NCBI GenBank assembly: GCA_964650965.1
Contig: CAZYYO010000003.1
Coordinates: forward strand, 8,398-72,397
Source of the DNA: CAZYYO01 sp964650965
Lineage (GTDB): Bacteria; Bacillota; Clostridia; Lachnospirales; Lachnospiraceae
DNA: 64,000 bases
Direction of reading: 5' to 3'
The translations under genes and the position numbers were made by a program. The notes below the pieces were generated by a model. It was not told where the DNA came from. It made no database searches and saw only the letters and a list, made by a program, of their open reading frames with translations. Shown here one piece after another: positions 16,208 through 26,849 of this stretch; position 1 is the stretch's first letter, and every line of letters starts with the position of its first letter.

Positions 16208-17008
16208 ATGGCAGATATTCAACATACATTACATGAAATTGAAAAGTTGGAGACTTTACAGCAAAGAAACCAGTGGGTGAATCGAATTCATCCACTGGTT
16301 AAAGTTTTGCTGACAGTTTTTTATATAGCAATCGTGGTATCTTTTTCCAGATATCAATTGATTGCTATTTTGTGTATGTGCATATATCCTGTTTTTATGT
16401 TTAATATTGGAGAACTATCTTTTCGAGACTGCCTGCACCGTCTACGGATTATTTTACCCATGGTATGCATTGTGGGTGTTTTTAATCCTTTTTTTGATCG
16501 TGAGATTATTGTATATCTAGGAACCATTCCGATTTCTGGAGGTGTCCTTTCTATGCTGACGTTAATGGTGAAAGGCGTTTTAACAGTAATAGCAGCATAT
16601 TTACTCATTGCCACCACAGGAATAGATGATATCTGCTATGCGCTTCGCAGGATTCATGTACCTAGGATATTGGTGACCATAGTTTTATTAATCTACCGAT
16701 ATATTCATATTTTATTGGAAGAGGCAGAACATATTGTAACGGCCTATCGCTTACGGGCACCTGGACAAAAGGGCATACACTACAAGGCCTGGGGCTCTTT
16801 GGCGGGGCAGTTACTGATGCGAAGTATGGATCGGGCAGAAAATGTGTATGAAAGTATGTGTATACGAGGCTTTCGAGGAGAATTTGCGGGGCAAAAAAAA
16901 CAGCGGATAACATGTGGCGATTTTCTGTTTTTTGCAATCTGGATGATAATCTTGTTACTATTGCGATATACCAATGTAATTGAATGGATCGGAGGACTAT
17001 TTGTATGA
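16208..17008 (+). CDS. cbiQ: ECF transporter T component CbiQ
   Basis: The 266-residue membrane protein has about five helices and the cytoplasmic motif RAPGQKGIHYKAWG followed by SMCIRGFRGE, corresponding to the two Ala-Arg-Gly coupling helices that contact the ATPase. It links the metal-binding CbiM(N) to CbiO. Its stop overlaps the cbiO start in ATGA. Confidence 0.88.
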   Translation: MADIQHTLHEIEKLETLQQRNQWVNRIHPLVKVLLTVFYIAIVVSFSRYQLIAILCMCIYPVFMFNIGELSFRDCLHRLRIILPMVCIVGVFNPFFDREIIVYLGTIPISGGVLSMLTLMVKGVLTVIAAYLLIATTGIDDICYALRRIHVPRILVTIVLLIYRYIHILLEEAEHIVTAYRLRAPGQKGIHYKAWGSLAGQLLMRSMDRAENVYESMCIRGFRGEFAGQKKQRITCGDFLFFAIWMIILLLLRYTNVIEWIGGLFV

Positions 17009-17733
17009 GCTTGTTAACAATGAAGAATGTCAGCTATGCATATGAAAAAGAGGAAATGGTGCTTCAAGACATTACCTTTCAGGCAGAGGCTGGGGAGTCT
17101 ATTGGAATTATAGGAGCCAATGGAATTGGAAAATCCACACTCATGAAACTATTAGTTGGCTTATGCACCAACTATAAAGGAGAGATACAAGTAGACCACA
17201 TTTCAGTAGAGAAGCAGCATATGAATGAGATAAGGGAAAAAATCGGGTATGTTTTTCAAGACTCTGAAAATCAGTTGTTTATGTCTAGTGTATATCAGGA
17301 TGTGGCATTTGCTCCGGAAAACTATGGATATTCAGCGGAGGAAGTAAAGAAGCGGGTGGACAAAGCATTACAGCTGGTGGGAATTTCTGAACTAAAGGAT
17401 AAGCAAATTTATAAGCTGTCTGGAGGAGAAAAGAAACTTGCAGCGATTGCCACGATTCTATCCATGGAACCCAAGATGATGTTGATGGACGAACCATCTG
17501 TAGCTTTGGACCCGAGAAACAGGAGAAATCTAATCAGTATCTTGAATGAACTAAGTCCTTTAAAATTAATTGCCAGTCATGATTTGGATTTTATATTAGA
17601 TACCTGTCAGCGAACCATCTTGATGAATCATGGTACCATCATTGCAGATGGAGACAGCAAGCGTATTTTAAAAGATAAAAAATTGCTGGAAGAAAATGGC
17701 TTGGAACTTCCGCTACGTTATTATTATCAATAA
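17005..17733 (+). CDS. cbiO: ECF transporter ATPase CbiO
   Basis: The ATG at 17005 overlaps the cbiQ stop and has GGAGG nine bases before it. The 242-residue protein has Walker A GANGIGKST, Q-loop VFQDSENQLF (the ENQLF form is typical of ECF ATPases), signature LSGGEKKLAAIA, Walker B MLMDEPSVALD and switch ASHDLD. It completes the cobalt/nickel importer. Confidence 0.92.
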   Translation: MSLLTMKNVSYAYEKEEMVLQDITFQAEAGESIGIIGANGIGKSTLMKLLVGLCTNYKGEIQVDHISVEKQHMNEIREKIGYVFQDSENQLFMSSVYQDVAFAPENYGYSAEEVKKRVDKALQLVGISELKDKQIYKLSGGEKKLAAIATILSMEPKMMLMDEPSVALDPRNRRNLISILNELSPLKLIASHDLDFILDTCQRTILMNHGTIIADGDSKRILKDKKLLEENGLELPLRYYYQ

Positions 17734-17768
17734 ATAAATTTAAAAATAGAAAAAAATCGAAAAAGGTC

Positions 17769-17796
17769 TAAACTTCTTACAACAACTCTCCGATAT
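17769..17796 (+). promoter_or_regulatory. Possible sigma-D (sigma-28) promoter for the giant repeat protein
   Basis: TAAA at 17769-17772 is followed 17 bases later by CCGATAT at 17790-17796. The motility sigma factor of Firmicutes recognises TAAA and CCGATA(T/A) about 16 bases apart, so this is one base longer than ideal. No good sigma-A pair is evident in the same interval. Confidence 0.4.
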
Positions 17797-17851
17797 GAAA
17801 AAAGAATAAGTATAAGTCTGCCCAAATGGGTGAAGAAGAAAAGAGGCACTT

Positions 17852-20800
17852 ATGAATTCTTACAGGGAAGTAAAAAAGAGAGGATTAGCCATTGTGCTGG
17901 CGTTGTTGACGGTTATTACAACATGGTCTGCGGACTTGAATGCACTGGCAGCAGGGACATATTCTAGAACAGGAGAGACCGCTGGAAAAACGGTGGCAGC
18001 AAACGGACAGCTGGCGCAGGTATTTACCGCGCAGACAGAGGATAATAACAAATTCGAACAGTTAAGCTCTGTGAGTCTGAAGCTGGATGTTTTACCATAT
18101 CAGATGGTAAATTATACGGTCTCAGTGTATCAGAACCTAACAGATCATACGGATCCTACAAGCGGTGTTTTATCCTATACCTCATCCCAACAGCAATATA
18201 TTGGCGGCGAAGAGGGTGATGTTGGTAAGATTCTTACAACAGACATACCTGCTGGCAATTGTGTCTTTGCTAATAATGAGACCTATGGAGTCATCTATTC
18301 CTTTTCTTCTTCCCAGGAAATATATTTTTATGAAGGCGGTGTAAATTCCAATGGCTTCCGACGGGATGCAGTTACCATTCCGGTATGGGAAAATATTGGT
18401 AATGTGATAGAAGCTCAGACCGTAAGTGCAACCACACAGGAAGCAGATACGGTTTCCATTCATAAGACGGATGCAGAAACCGGCGACACCATCGTCGACT
18501 CTACACGGGATGTATGTATGGTAGTGGGACAGACACTGGAGCTGACTGTAGAATTGCAGCCATCCTATAAACGTTATCTTACATTAGAAGCATTAACTCC
18601 TGGTGCGACAGCTGCTCGTATTGATCAGGGGTCCGATTATAATAAGGTAAGCCTGGAAGCATTTGCCCCAGGTTTAAATCATTTCCGAATTACTTGCGGA
18701 AGCAGCACCTATGAAATCAATGTATATGTATTTACGCTATCAGTGGATACCACAGGAATGGACTTGGTTTATTCTGGAACAGCCAAAACACCATCCATTA
18801 TTATGACGACAGGTGAAGGCGGAGTTACCAAAACGATTACAGCATCCTCTGGAAATCTGGAGTACAGCAATAATATCAATGCGGGAACCGCTTCCGTAAA
18901 GCTTACAAACTCCGGTTATACAACCATTCCGGAGCAGACCTTGACTTACGAAATAACCAAGAAAGAAATTACACAGGCAATGGTTGATGCTGCAAGCTTT
19001 ACCATAGACAAATCCACCGAACAGGTAACGGATGGAAGCATCCAGGGACTGGAATTTGGAAGGGATTATACAGCAACTGCAAGATTGACCTCCATATCTG
19101 ATAATCAGTATCATTATGAAATGACAGTGACAGGAATCAACAGCTGTTATGGAACCTTAACCAGAAATTACAGTGTTTCCATGGGTACAGAGGGCAGCCT
19201 GATTGATATTAATGATATGGTTACTTCCGTGTCTTTAAATAAGAAAACATTTACATATGATGGGGATGCATGTGAACCAACAGCTTCATTCTATGGGTTA
19301 GATGGAAATCTCATGTCAGCCTTTGAAGAAAACTGCAATATCACTTATGAGAACAATGTGGATTGTGGTACGGCTACCATGATTATCACTGGTAAAGAAG
19401 AAAGTGGATACACTGGAACGATGACCAAAACATTTACCATAGCCCAGTGTAGAATTTCTCCCAATAACAATATTAGTGTTACCCTAGATCAAGATGTATA
19501 TGAGTATACAGGCAGTGCAATTAAGCCTCAGGTAACCATGAAACTGACCAGTGCAAATAATGTAGAGCATACATTAGTTGAAGGTACAGACTACAGCTTG
19601 TCTTACAGTAATAATACAGAAATTAGTAAGGGAAACGCTACCGTTACCATTAAGGGAACGGGAAATTTAAAAGGAACGATTACAAAGAGCTTTGATATCA
19701 TAGGTAATTTAGAAAGAGATGCCATTGTGTTTATTGCAGGGGATACCTCTACAGATTATGATGAATCCTACGCTTCCTCTTATGAAGAAAGTTATTCTGG
19801 TTCAGAGATTGAGCCGGAAATTGAAGTATATATGGGAAGTGAGTATTTAGAGCCTGAAACGGATTATGTACTTACTTATGAAAATAATATAAATGCAGGA
19901 ACAGCAACGGCAGTGGTTACAGGTGCTGGCGTATATGCTGGCAAGGTTCTACGGGTTACGTATACTATTGTTCCCGTAAGAATTACAGCACCATTACAGA
20001 TTACTGCTGAGAATAAGGTATATACAGGAAATGAAATTACCCTTGCTAACACAGAGGATCAAACAGAGTATCAGATTGCAGGACTAACAGAAGAAACGGA
20101 CTATACCATAAGCTATCAGAATAATGTAAATGCCGGAACAGCAACCGTAACAGCAACTGGAAAGAATAATTATACCGGAACTGTTACCGGAACATTTCGG
20201 ATTTCTGCAAGAGCCCTGACAGATTCCGATATTACCGTGGGAACCATAGAAGATCAGACCTATACAGGAACTGGAATAACGCCACAGGTGCAGCTGTTTT
20301 ATAAGGGAGACGTGGTTCCGCAATCCAGCTATAGCGTAAGCTATTCTAACAATGTGGACATTGGTTTGGCAAGAGCAACCATTACAGGAAGTGGCAATCT
20401 GACAGGAAGCATTGTAACAACCTTTGTCATTAAAGCCAAGACAATGGATGACCTGAAGTTCTATATAGGCGGTCAGCTGGCAGAAAAAAACAGTATGGGT
20501 ACATTGGTGAGCCCTTATGAAACCAGCTATACAGGTACAGAACGAAAACCGGATATAACGGTGATAGACGGTTCAACTACGCTGAGAGCGTTCCGGGATT
20601 ATACCATCGGATATGCGAATAATATTAACAGTGGACAGGGTATCTTATATATCACAGGTGCTGGGGCATACCAGGGTTCAGTGGCAATGGTGGAATTCAC
20701 CATTACACCAAAGGATATTGCATCAGAAGATATTACAGTAGTATATCGTGGAAGTAACTATAAGGATGGAGAATACACCTTACCTTATGTAACCATTACA

Positions 20801-23800
20801 GATACCGGAGCCTCCTTTGGAAAACAACTTTTAGCACTTAACACGGCATATACCGTGTCTGGAACAGAGGAATGTAAGACCAGTGGCGATAATAAGACGG
20901 CAACGATTACCGGAACCGGAAACTATACAGGAACAACTACGGTAACCTATATTATTGGTAATGATATTTCAGATACAGCCAAAACAAATATAAGCCTAAG
21001 TAATCCATATAACAGCGACCAGATTTACACCAAACAGGCCAATAACATGTATTATATTACTTATATTGGTCAGGGTGCGTCACCTAAGGTTGGTATTACC
21101 TATCAGGATGGAGCTACAACGGAAACACTGCAGGCAGAGCGGGACTATCATGTTCAGTACCGCACAACAACCGCTGCCAACGGAAATGATATTTATACCG
21201 CTGCCAATGATAATACCATTGAGGTTACCATTACCGGCATGGGAGATTATTATGGAACGGTTACGCTGCGCTATTTGATTATGGAGGCAGCATTTACTAC
21301 AAGAGAAGCATTTAAAATCATTAATAATGATACCGCCAGCAGTTCTTTCACCTATGATTACGATGGAAGCAAAAAGGATGTAAATTTGCAGGTATCATAT
21401 CTTCTGTCTGACAGCGATAAGATTTCACTTGTTTTGGGAACGGACTATACCTTATCTACCAGCTGGGTAGGACCGGAAATGGGAACACATGGGGTAACCC
21501 TTACAGGAATTGGCAATTATCAGGGAACGATGGTATTGGACTATATCATTGCACCAAAAGATGTTGCAGATGCTACCCGTTTTACAATAGAAGCCATTCC
21601 ATCACAAGAATATACGACGAACGAGATTACTCCTGACTTCGTTATTACAGATACCAAGACAGGGAAGGCGTTGGTTTTAGGCGAAGATATTACGGTACAG
21701 TATACAGACAATGTAAATGTAGGAACTGGACATATAGTTGTAACTGGAATCAACAATTATTATGGAACGCGCACCATTGATTTTGCTATTGTTGCAAGAT
21801 CTGTTGCCGATAGTAATGTGACCATCCGCCCAATACCAGACCAGACCTACACCGGTAGGGAAATCACACCATCCTTCCAGATGTATTACGGAGTGACCCC
21901 TTTGGTGGCAAATGTGGATTATGACTATGCCTATACAGATAATACAGCACCGGGCAAGGGCGTGATTACCGTCACCGGCAAGGGAACCTATGCAGGACAG
22001 ACTACCGTTCCTTTCAATATTATCGGCGATTTAAGTGATACCACACTATTTTCCATCAATGGAGTAAATGACAGCTACTATTTACGGAACAATGTACTTG
22101 ATTTTAATAGCGACACAGTTACAGTGAAGTATGCAGGCAATACCATCCGTCTTGCAGACAGCAACTACACAATTCGACAGGATAACTGCCAAATTCCAGG
22201 AATGGGTAAAATAACATTTGTAGGACAGAATTACTGTACCGGCGTAAGAAGTGTTGATGTAAAAGTTATTGGCAATTTAAATGAAGCTGCAATAGAAAAT
22301 GTAAAAGATGCATATGATTACACAGGAGCCCAGATTACACCGGTTCCAAGAATTACACTCAATGGAAATGTACTGGTGAAAGACCGGGATTACACAGTAA
22401 GCTACGGAGATAATCTTCAGGCAGGAACCGGTGCAGGAAATATATCCATAGCACCAGTGACGGATGGATACTACATAGGCAGCAACAGCAAAGATTTTGA
22501 TATTGTTTATAACCTAGACGACGCAGTAGTAACAGGCGTGAATGCCAACTACAAGTATACAGGAGCAGCGATTCGACCAAGCATTACCAGTCTTACGGTG
22601 AATGGAAAGACACTGCCGCCAAGTGCTTATACCGTAAGCTATGGAACCAATACACAGGCGGGAACGGGAACAATTGTAATCACAGGAAATAGTGCTTATG
22701 TAACAGGAAGCAAGACCATAACATTCCAGATTGATGGAATTAGTATTATGGATGCAACGGTCTTACTAGAAGGGCAAAGCGGAAATTATGTGACAGCCTA
22801 TACAGGAGATGCAATACGACCTATCGTAACCGTTACTACAAGTGCAGGAACAACACTGGTACAAGATAGGGATTATACAGTATCCTACAGTGCTAATACT
22901 GCAGTAGGCACAGCCAGCGTAAGAGTGTTGGGAACAGGTAATTATTCAGGCGCTGTAGACCGTACATTTACCATCACCCAAAAGGATTTGGGAAGTGCAG
23001 ATGTAGAGGCTATTGTGGCAGCGGCAGGATATGCAGGCGGACGTCCAGTAACGCCACAGATGACGGTAACCTATCGTGGCAGAACCTTAGTGGCAGGTGT
23101 TGATTACTCCTTTACAGTATCCAATAACACCAATGTGACAAGCAGTGCATATGTGACTTTTACCGGTCAGGGAAATTATACGGGAAGTAAAATTGTGAAT
23201 TTCGAAGTAACCCAGACAGATCTGTCAAAGGGAATGGTGGTAGTGGATGCAACCTCTTCCTATTATACAGGTCAGGCAGCTTCTATTCAAATCCAGGTAA
23301 GATGTCCATTGGGAGATGGAGAATATTACACATTAGAAGAGGGTAAGGATTATGATGTAACCTATGGAACAGCAGTTGCAGATATGATCAAAGCAGGGGT
23401 ATATCAGATTCAGATTACCGGAAAACAGAACTTTATTAATTCCTTAAATACAACCTATACCATTATGCCAAAATCTGTGGCCGCTCATGACGTGGAAGTG
23501 ACAGTTTCTGATATGGATTACGCCGGACAGGCAGTATATCCTACCGTTCAGGTAAAGGATACGACCAGAAACGTGATACTTGCAGAAGGAACAGATTACA
23601 GCTTAAGCTACAGCAATAATATCTTATCAGCTTCAGCCAATCAGGATATGGCACCAACAGTTACCATCAATGGCCGTGGAAATTATGGAGAAACAATCCA
23701 GAAGACATTTAATATTGGAGAGACATTAACCGACCTGAAGGTAAATCTAACACAGGAAAAATACACGTATGATGGTCAGGAGCATAAGCCAGAGGCGATT

Positions 23801-25708
23801 GTAACAAATGATGGAAGAACCCTGGTGGAAGGCATTGACTATACATTGGAATATATGGATGATTGTGTAAACGCAGGAAGTAAAAGCGTTACTGTTCTAG
23901 GTATGGGACAATATTATGGAACCGTCACAGCAGGCTATACCATAGAAAAGAAGATTGCAAATCCGTCTAAGATACGGTTGGAACTGAATTTACCAACCAA
24001 TGAACAGGATATATATCATGTAATATATAACGGAAGTCCTGTGACACCAGAGGTTACCGTGTATGATGATGAAATCAGCAGTAGTGTACCATTGCGTATT
24101 CAGGATTACGCAGTGACCTATCGAAATAACAATGTAGCTGGAACGGTACAAAGCATGGCATATGCAGTGGTTTCTTTGAAGGGCAATTATGCTGCAGGAG
24201 CAGATACCTATCGCATCGGTTTTATTATTGAAGAAAAAGATATCAGCGATTCCTTCCAGGTAACTCTGGATTCTTACCGTTATTTGTACACAGGAGAAGC
24301 GATTGTACCTGTAATTACAGTAACTGGTTTGGACAGTGGTCGCATCCTAAATCCAATAACCGATTATGATGTGATTCTTGAGGATAACATAAATGCAGGA
24401 AAGGCAACGGTGCGTATTGTCGGAAAAGGAAATTACAGTGGATCAGTAGAAACTAATTTTGCAATCTATGCATCTCTTGCAGGTGCCCAGGTGACCATTG
24501 ATCCGCAATTCTATACAGGAAATGCAGTATATCCTCCAGTAAATGTAGTGTGTGGAGGAAATCAACTGATACAGGATGAGGATTATACCGTTGCATATTA
24601 TTCCGATGATGATTATACTACTAGTGGATACGTTATTATAACACCGTTAAATTCTTATTATAGTGATTCCGCTACTGCTGGCTATTCCATTACGTTTGCG
24701 CCAGAGCTTTTGAAGGTGGACAATTATTTGGATACCTATACTTATTCAGGAGAAGCAATTATGCCTGAATTTAAGGTTACAGCTCCAGATGGCAGTGAGA
24801 TTGCATATGATAAGACACAGGTAACCTATGCAGATGAAAATGGTACTGCAGACTGCACAGATATTGGCAGAATCACAGCATCGATTCCGGTTACACTGGC
24901 AGGACAAAATATAACATTAACAGCAGAATACACTATTATTCCAAGAAATATTAACACATGCCAGACCATACAGCTGGAGAACAACGCTTATACTGGCATT
25001 GCCTTAACACCTCCAGTGATTGTAAAGCACAATGGAAAAGAATTAGTGGAAAATGTAGCTTACACCGTAGCATATGGAAACAACACCAATCCTGGTGTGG
25101 CAGATGCTGTTGTAACTGGTATTGGAAATTATACAGGAACCAAAACACTGCATTATAGTATCGTATCTCCAGCAATGATTAACCTAAAAGCAACACCAGC
25201 TTCGGAATCAGCCATTACATTAAGTTGGTCTAAGAATCCACATATAAGTGGATATGAAATTTATAGTGGAGACTGCCGCACCTTATATGGACGTACCCCA
25301 GGAAATACGTATACAGTTGCAGGCTTGCAGACGGGAACAGAGTACCTGTTTAAAGTTCGTACCTATGTTATCGTAAATGGTGTAACCACATATGGTGATT
25401 TTAAAGCAGTCAGCAGTCTGACCAATGTGGCTAGTACATCCATTACCGTACGATCCATTTCCAGAGGAAGAGCCACTATTAACTGGAGTGCCTCTGCCAA
25501 TGTAGCAGGATACGAGATATATCGCAGTACCACTGCAAATGGAACCTACAGCAAGATTGCAGTAATGCCAAGATCTGCTGGCGGATATACGGATTCAGGC
25601 CTAACCAGTGGAAATACATATTACTATAAGGTAAGAGCATATCAATCCGTTAATGGAAGCTATGTGTATGGTGCTTATTCACCTGGAGTTGCTATTACAG
25701 TGAAATAG
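17852..25708 (+). CDS. 2618-residue secreted repeat protein with two C-terminal Fn3 domains
   Basis: A signal peptide with a basic start and a hydrophobic core (GLAIVLALLTVITTW) ends near NALAA, residue 34. About 200 unique residues follow. From about residue 300 to 2430 there are roughly 25 divergent copies of an 80-90 residue beta-sandwich unit with the core pattern YTG-AI-P, DYTVSY-NN-NAGTA and ITG-GNYTGT followed by a short tail. The repeats look Ig-like; their family name is uncertain. Residues 2435-2618 are two fibronectin type III domains (ITLSWSKNPHISGYEIY, ATINWSASANVAGYEIY). There is no LPXTG-like motif, no membrane anchor and no cell-wall-binding domain, so retention would need a partner. 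A class B sortase and an LRR protein follow. It is probably an adhesin or extended surface fibre. Confidence 0.8.
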   Translation: MNSYREVKKRGLAIVLALLTVITTWSADLNALAAGTYSRTGETAGKTVAANGQLAQVFTAQTEDNNKFEQLSSVSLKLDVLPYQMVNYTVSVYQNLTDHTDPTSGVLSYTSSQQQYIGGEEGDVGKILTTDIPAGNCVFANNETYGVIYSFSSSQEIYFYEGGVNSNGFRRDAVTIPVWENIGNVIEAQTVSATTQEADTVSIHKTDAETGDTIVDSTRDVCMVVGQTLELTVELQPSYKRYLTLEALTPGATAARIDQGSDYNKVSLEAFAPGLNHFRITCGSSTYEINVYVFTLSVDTTGMDLVYSGTAKTPSIIMTTGEGGVTKTITASSGNLEYSNNINAGTASVKLTNSGYTTIPEQTLTYEITKKEITQAMVDAASFTIDKSTEQVTDGSIQGLEFGRDYTATARLTSISDNQYHYEMTVTGINSCYGTLTRNYSVSMGTEGSLIDINDMVTSVSLNKKTFTYDGDACEPTASFYGLDGNLMSAFEENCNITYENNVDCGTATMIITGKEESGYTGTMTKTFTIAQCRISPNNNISVTLDQDVYEYTGSAIKPQVTMKLTSANNVEHTLVEGTDYSLSYSNNTEISKGNATVTIKGTGNLKGTITKSFDIIGNLERDAIVFIAGDTSTDYDESYASSYEESYSGSEIEPEIEVYMGSEYLEPETDYVLTYENNINAGTATAVVTGAGVYAGKVLRVTYTIVPVRITAPLQITAENKVYTGNEITLANTEDQTEYQIAGLTEETDYTISYQNNVNAGTATVTATGKNNYTGTVTGTFRISARALTDSDITVGTIEDQTYTGTGITPQVQLFYKGDVVPQSSYSVSYSNNVDIGLARATITGSGNLTGSIVTTFVIKAKTMDDLKFYIGGQLAEKNSMGTLVSPYETSYTGTERKPDITVIDGSTTLRAFRDYTIGYANNINSGQGILYITGAGAYQGSVAMVEFTITPKDIASEDITVVYRGSNYKDGEYTLPYVTITDTGASFGKQLLALNTAYTVSGTEECKTSGDNKTATITGTGNYTGTTTVTYIIGNDISDTAKTNISLSNPYNSDQIYTKQANNMYYITYIGQGASPKVGITYQDGATTETLQAERDYHVQYRTTTAANGNDIYTAANDNTIEVTITGMGDYYGTVTLRYLIMEAAFTTREAFKIINNDTASSSFTYDYDGSKKDVNLQVSYLLSDSDKISLVLGTDYTLSTSWVGPEMGTHGVTLTGIGNYQGTMVLDYIIAPKDVADATRFTIEAIPSQEYTTNEITPDFVITDTKTGKALVLGEDITVQYTDNVNVGTGHIVVTGINNYYGTRTIDFAIVARSVADSNVTIRPIPDQTYTGREITPSFQMYYGVTPLVANVDYDYAYTDNTAPGKGVITVTGKGTYAGQTTVPFNIIGDLSDTTLFSINGVNDSYYLRNNVLDFNSDTVTVKYAGNTIRLADSNYTIRQDNCQIPGMGKITFVGQNYCTGVRSVDVKVIGNLNEAAIENVKDAYDYTGAQITPVPRITLNGNVLVKDRDYTVSYGDNLQAGTGAGNISIAPVTDGYYIGSNSKDFDIVYNLDDAVVTGVNANYKYTGAAIRPSITSLTVNGKTLPPSAYTVSYGTNTQAGTGTIVITGNSAYVTGSKTITFQIDGISIMDATVLLEGQSGNYVTAYTGDAIRPIVTVTTSAGTTLVQDRDYTVSYSANTAVGTASVRVLGTGNYSGAVDRTFTITQKDLGSADVEAIVAAAGYAGGRPVTPQMTVTYRGRTLVAGVDYSFTVSNNTNVTSSAYVTFTGQGNYTGSKIVNFEVTQTDLSKGMVVVDATSSYYTGQAASIQIQVRCPLGDGEYYTLEEGKDYDVTYGTAVADMIKAGVYQIQITGKQNFINSLNTTYTIMPKSVAAHDVEVTVSDMDYAGQAVYPTVQVKDTTRNVILAEGTDYSLSYSNNILSASANQDMAPTVTINGRGNYGETIQKTFNIGETLTDLKVNLTQEKYTYDGQEHKPEAIVTNDGRTLVEGIDYTLEYMDDCVNAGSKSVTVLGMGQYYGTVTAGYTIEKKIANPSKIRLELNLPTNEQDIYHVIYNGSPVTPEVTVYDDEISSSVPLRIQDYAVTYRNNNVAGTVQSMAYAVVSLKGNYAAGADTYRIGFIIEEKDISDSFQVTLDSYRYLYTGEAIVPVITVTGLDSGRILNPITDYDVILEDNINAGKATVRIVGKGNYSGSVETNFAIYASLAGAQVTIDPQFYTGNAVYPPVNVVCGGNQLIQDEDYTVAYYSDDDYTTSGYVIITPLNSYYSDSATAGYSITFAPELLKVDNYLDTYTYSGEAIMPEFKVTAPDGSEIAYDKTQVTYADENGTADCTDIGRITASIPVTLAGQNITLTAEYTIIPRNINTCQTIQLENNAYTGIALTPPVIVKHNGKELVENVAYTVAYGNNTNPGVADAVVTGIGNYTGTKTLHYSIVSPAMINLKATPASESAITLSWSKNPHISGYEIYSGDCRTLYGRTPGNTYTVAGLQTGTEYLFKVRTYVIVNGVTTYGDFKAVSSLTNVASTSITVRSISRGRATINWSASANVAGYEIYRSTTANGTYSKIAVMPRSAGGYTDSGLTSGNTYYYKVRAYQSVNGSYVYGAYSPGVAITVK
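18750..25170 (+). repeat. About 25 degenerate tandem coding repeats
   Basis: These are the DNA counterparts of the 80-90 residue units in the giant protein, each about 240-290 bases. The protein pattern is conserved but the DNA has diverged, so recent expansion or contraction is not evident. Long-read data would confirm copy number. Confidence 0.75.
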
Positions 25709-25720
25709 GAATGTAATAAC

Positions 25721-26803
25721 ATGCAGGACAAAAACAGTAAATTTACAATTGGAGAGTTTACCTTTGAAACCTTCCACGAATATCGAGACGCTCAGGAGGA
25801 TGTTAAGAAAATTCAGTGTATCGAACAACAGCTGGATGTTCAAGATCCCGAGGTTGCAGTGCGTCTGTACAATAATATCCGTTCTGGCAAAATTGTTTTC
25901 AAAAGTCCTATTGGAGATCAGTTTTTTGCCCATATTGCAGATATTGTGGCAGATAAATCTGTAGATTTGTTAGAAGATAAAGCAGTGGTAGAAGAGGCAG
26001 AAAGCCAGGTGAAATATCAGAAGATTCTTGGAATCGTCTGTATTGGCCTGGCTATTGCCTGTGCACTTTATTTTGGTATTGTAGAACTACAGGATATTAT
26101 GGCCACCAGGAAACTTCAAAAGCTGCAGGAGCAGACCAATACCCAAAGTCAGGATGAGCAGCCGGCCCAAGAGAGTACACAACCATTACCAGAGGACACC
26201 GTGATAGACCCATCTACCTTAACCATTCTTCCGGAATATCAGGAACTTAAAAATGAAAACCAGGATTTGGTAGGATGGCTATCTATTGATGATACACAAA
26301 TCAACTACCCAGTGGTTCAGAAGGAAAATGATAATGAGTATTATTTGAATCATAGCTTTGATGGAGCGGGAGATAATAATGGAACACTGTTTGTAGATTA
26401 TCGGAGTGACATTGTGAATCCTACCAGCAACACGATTATTTACGGACACAACATGAAAAGCGGAATGATGTTTGGTACATTGAAGAATTATCTTGATGAA
26501 ACGTTTTATCAAACCCATAAAACCATAAACTTCCATACGATTTATGAGAAGCGAACCTACCAGGTGGTGGCCGTTGGGTTGTCTAAGGTGGGATATCGAG
26601 ATGACAACAGCTATAAATACTATGATTTTATCGATGCAGGAAATGAGGCGGAATTTTCGGCGTTTTTAGAAAATATTAAGAGTTTATCGGTATTTGGCAC
26701 AGATTTAGACGTGACATACGAAGATAAATTGTTGACCTTGTCAACCTGCAATAGTTATACAGAGGATGGACGGTTATTTGTAGTAGCCAAACGAATAAAT
26801 TAG
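25721..26803 (+). CDS. Class B-type sortase with cytoplasmic N-terminal extension
   Basis: The product has 360 residues. Residues 1-100 are charged and cytoplasmic, followed by one membrane segment (about 105-125, GIVCIGLAIACALYFGIVEL) and a linker rich in Q, E and P. The sortase domain spans about 165-360: NQDLVGWLSIDDTQINYPVV, catalytic histidine in IIYGHNM, cysteine in LTLSTCNS and arginine in FVVAKR. The WLSIDDTQINYPVVQ start and long helix before the active site fit class B. It lies between two large exported proteins and is likely to act on the one with the C-terminal sorting-like signal. It starts 13 bases after the giant gene. Confidence 0.88.
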   Translation: MQDKNSKFTIGEFTFETFHEYRDAQEDVKKIQCIEQQLDVQDPEVAVRLYNNIRSGKIVFKSPIGDQFFAHIADIVADKSVDLLEDKAVVEEAESQVKYQKILGIVCIGLAIACALYFGIVELQDIMATRKLQKLQEQTNTQSQDEQPAQESTQPLPEDTVIDPSTLTILPEYQELKNENQDLVGWLSIDDTQINYPVVQKENDNEYYLNHSFDGAGDNNGTLFVDYRSDIVNPTSNTIIYGHNMKSGMMFGTLKNYLDETFYQTHKTINFHTIYEKRTYQVVAVGLSKVGYRDDNSYKYYDFIDAGNEAEFSAFLENIKSLSVFGTDLDVTYEDKLLTLSTCNSYTEDGRLFVVAKRIN

Positions 26804-26849
26804 TTGTATAATATACCATATATTGTATACGATACATGGAGATGTGATT

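Noticed and set aside
18750..25170. CRISPR-like or DNA-level tandem repeat in the giant gene
   Set aside because: The repeats are 240-290 bases, coding and strongly diverged at DNA level; there are no short spacers.
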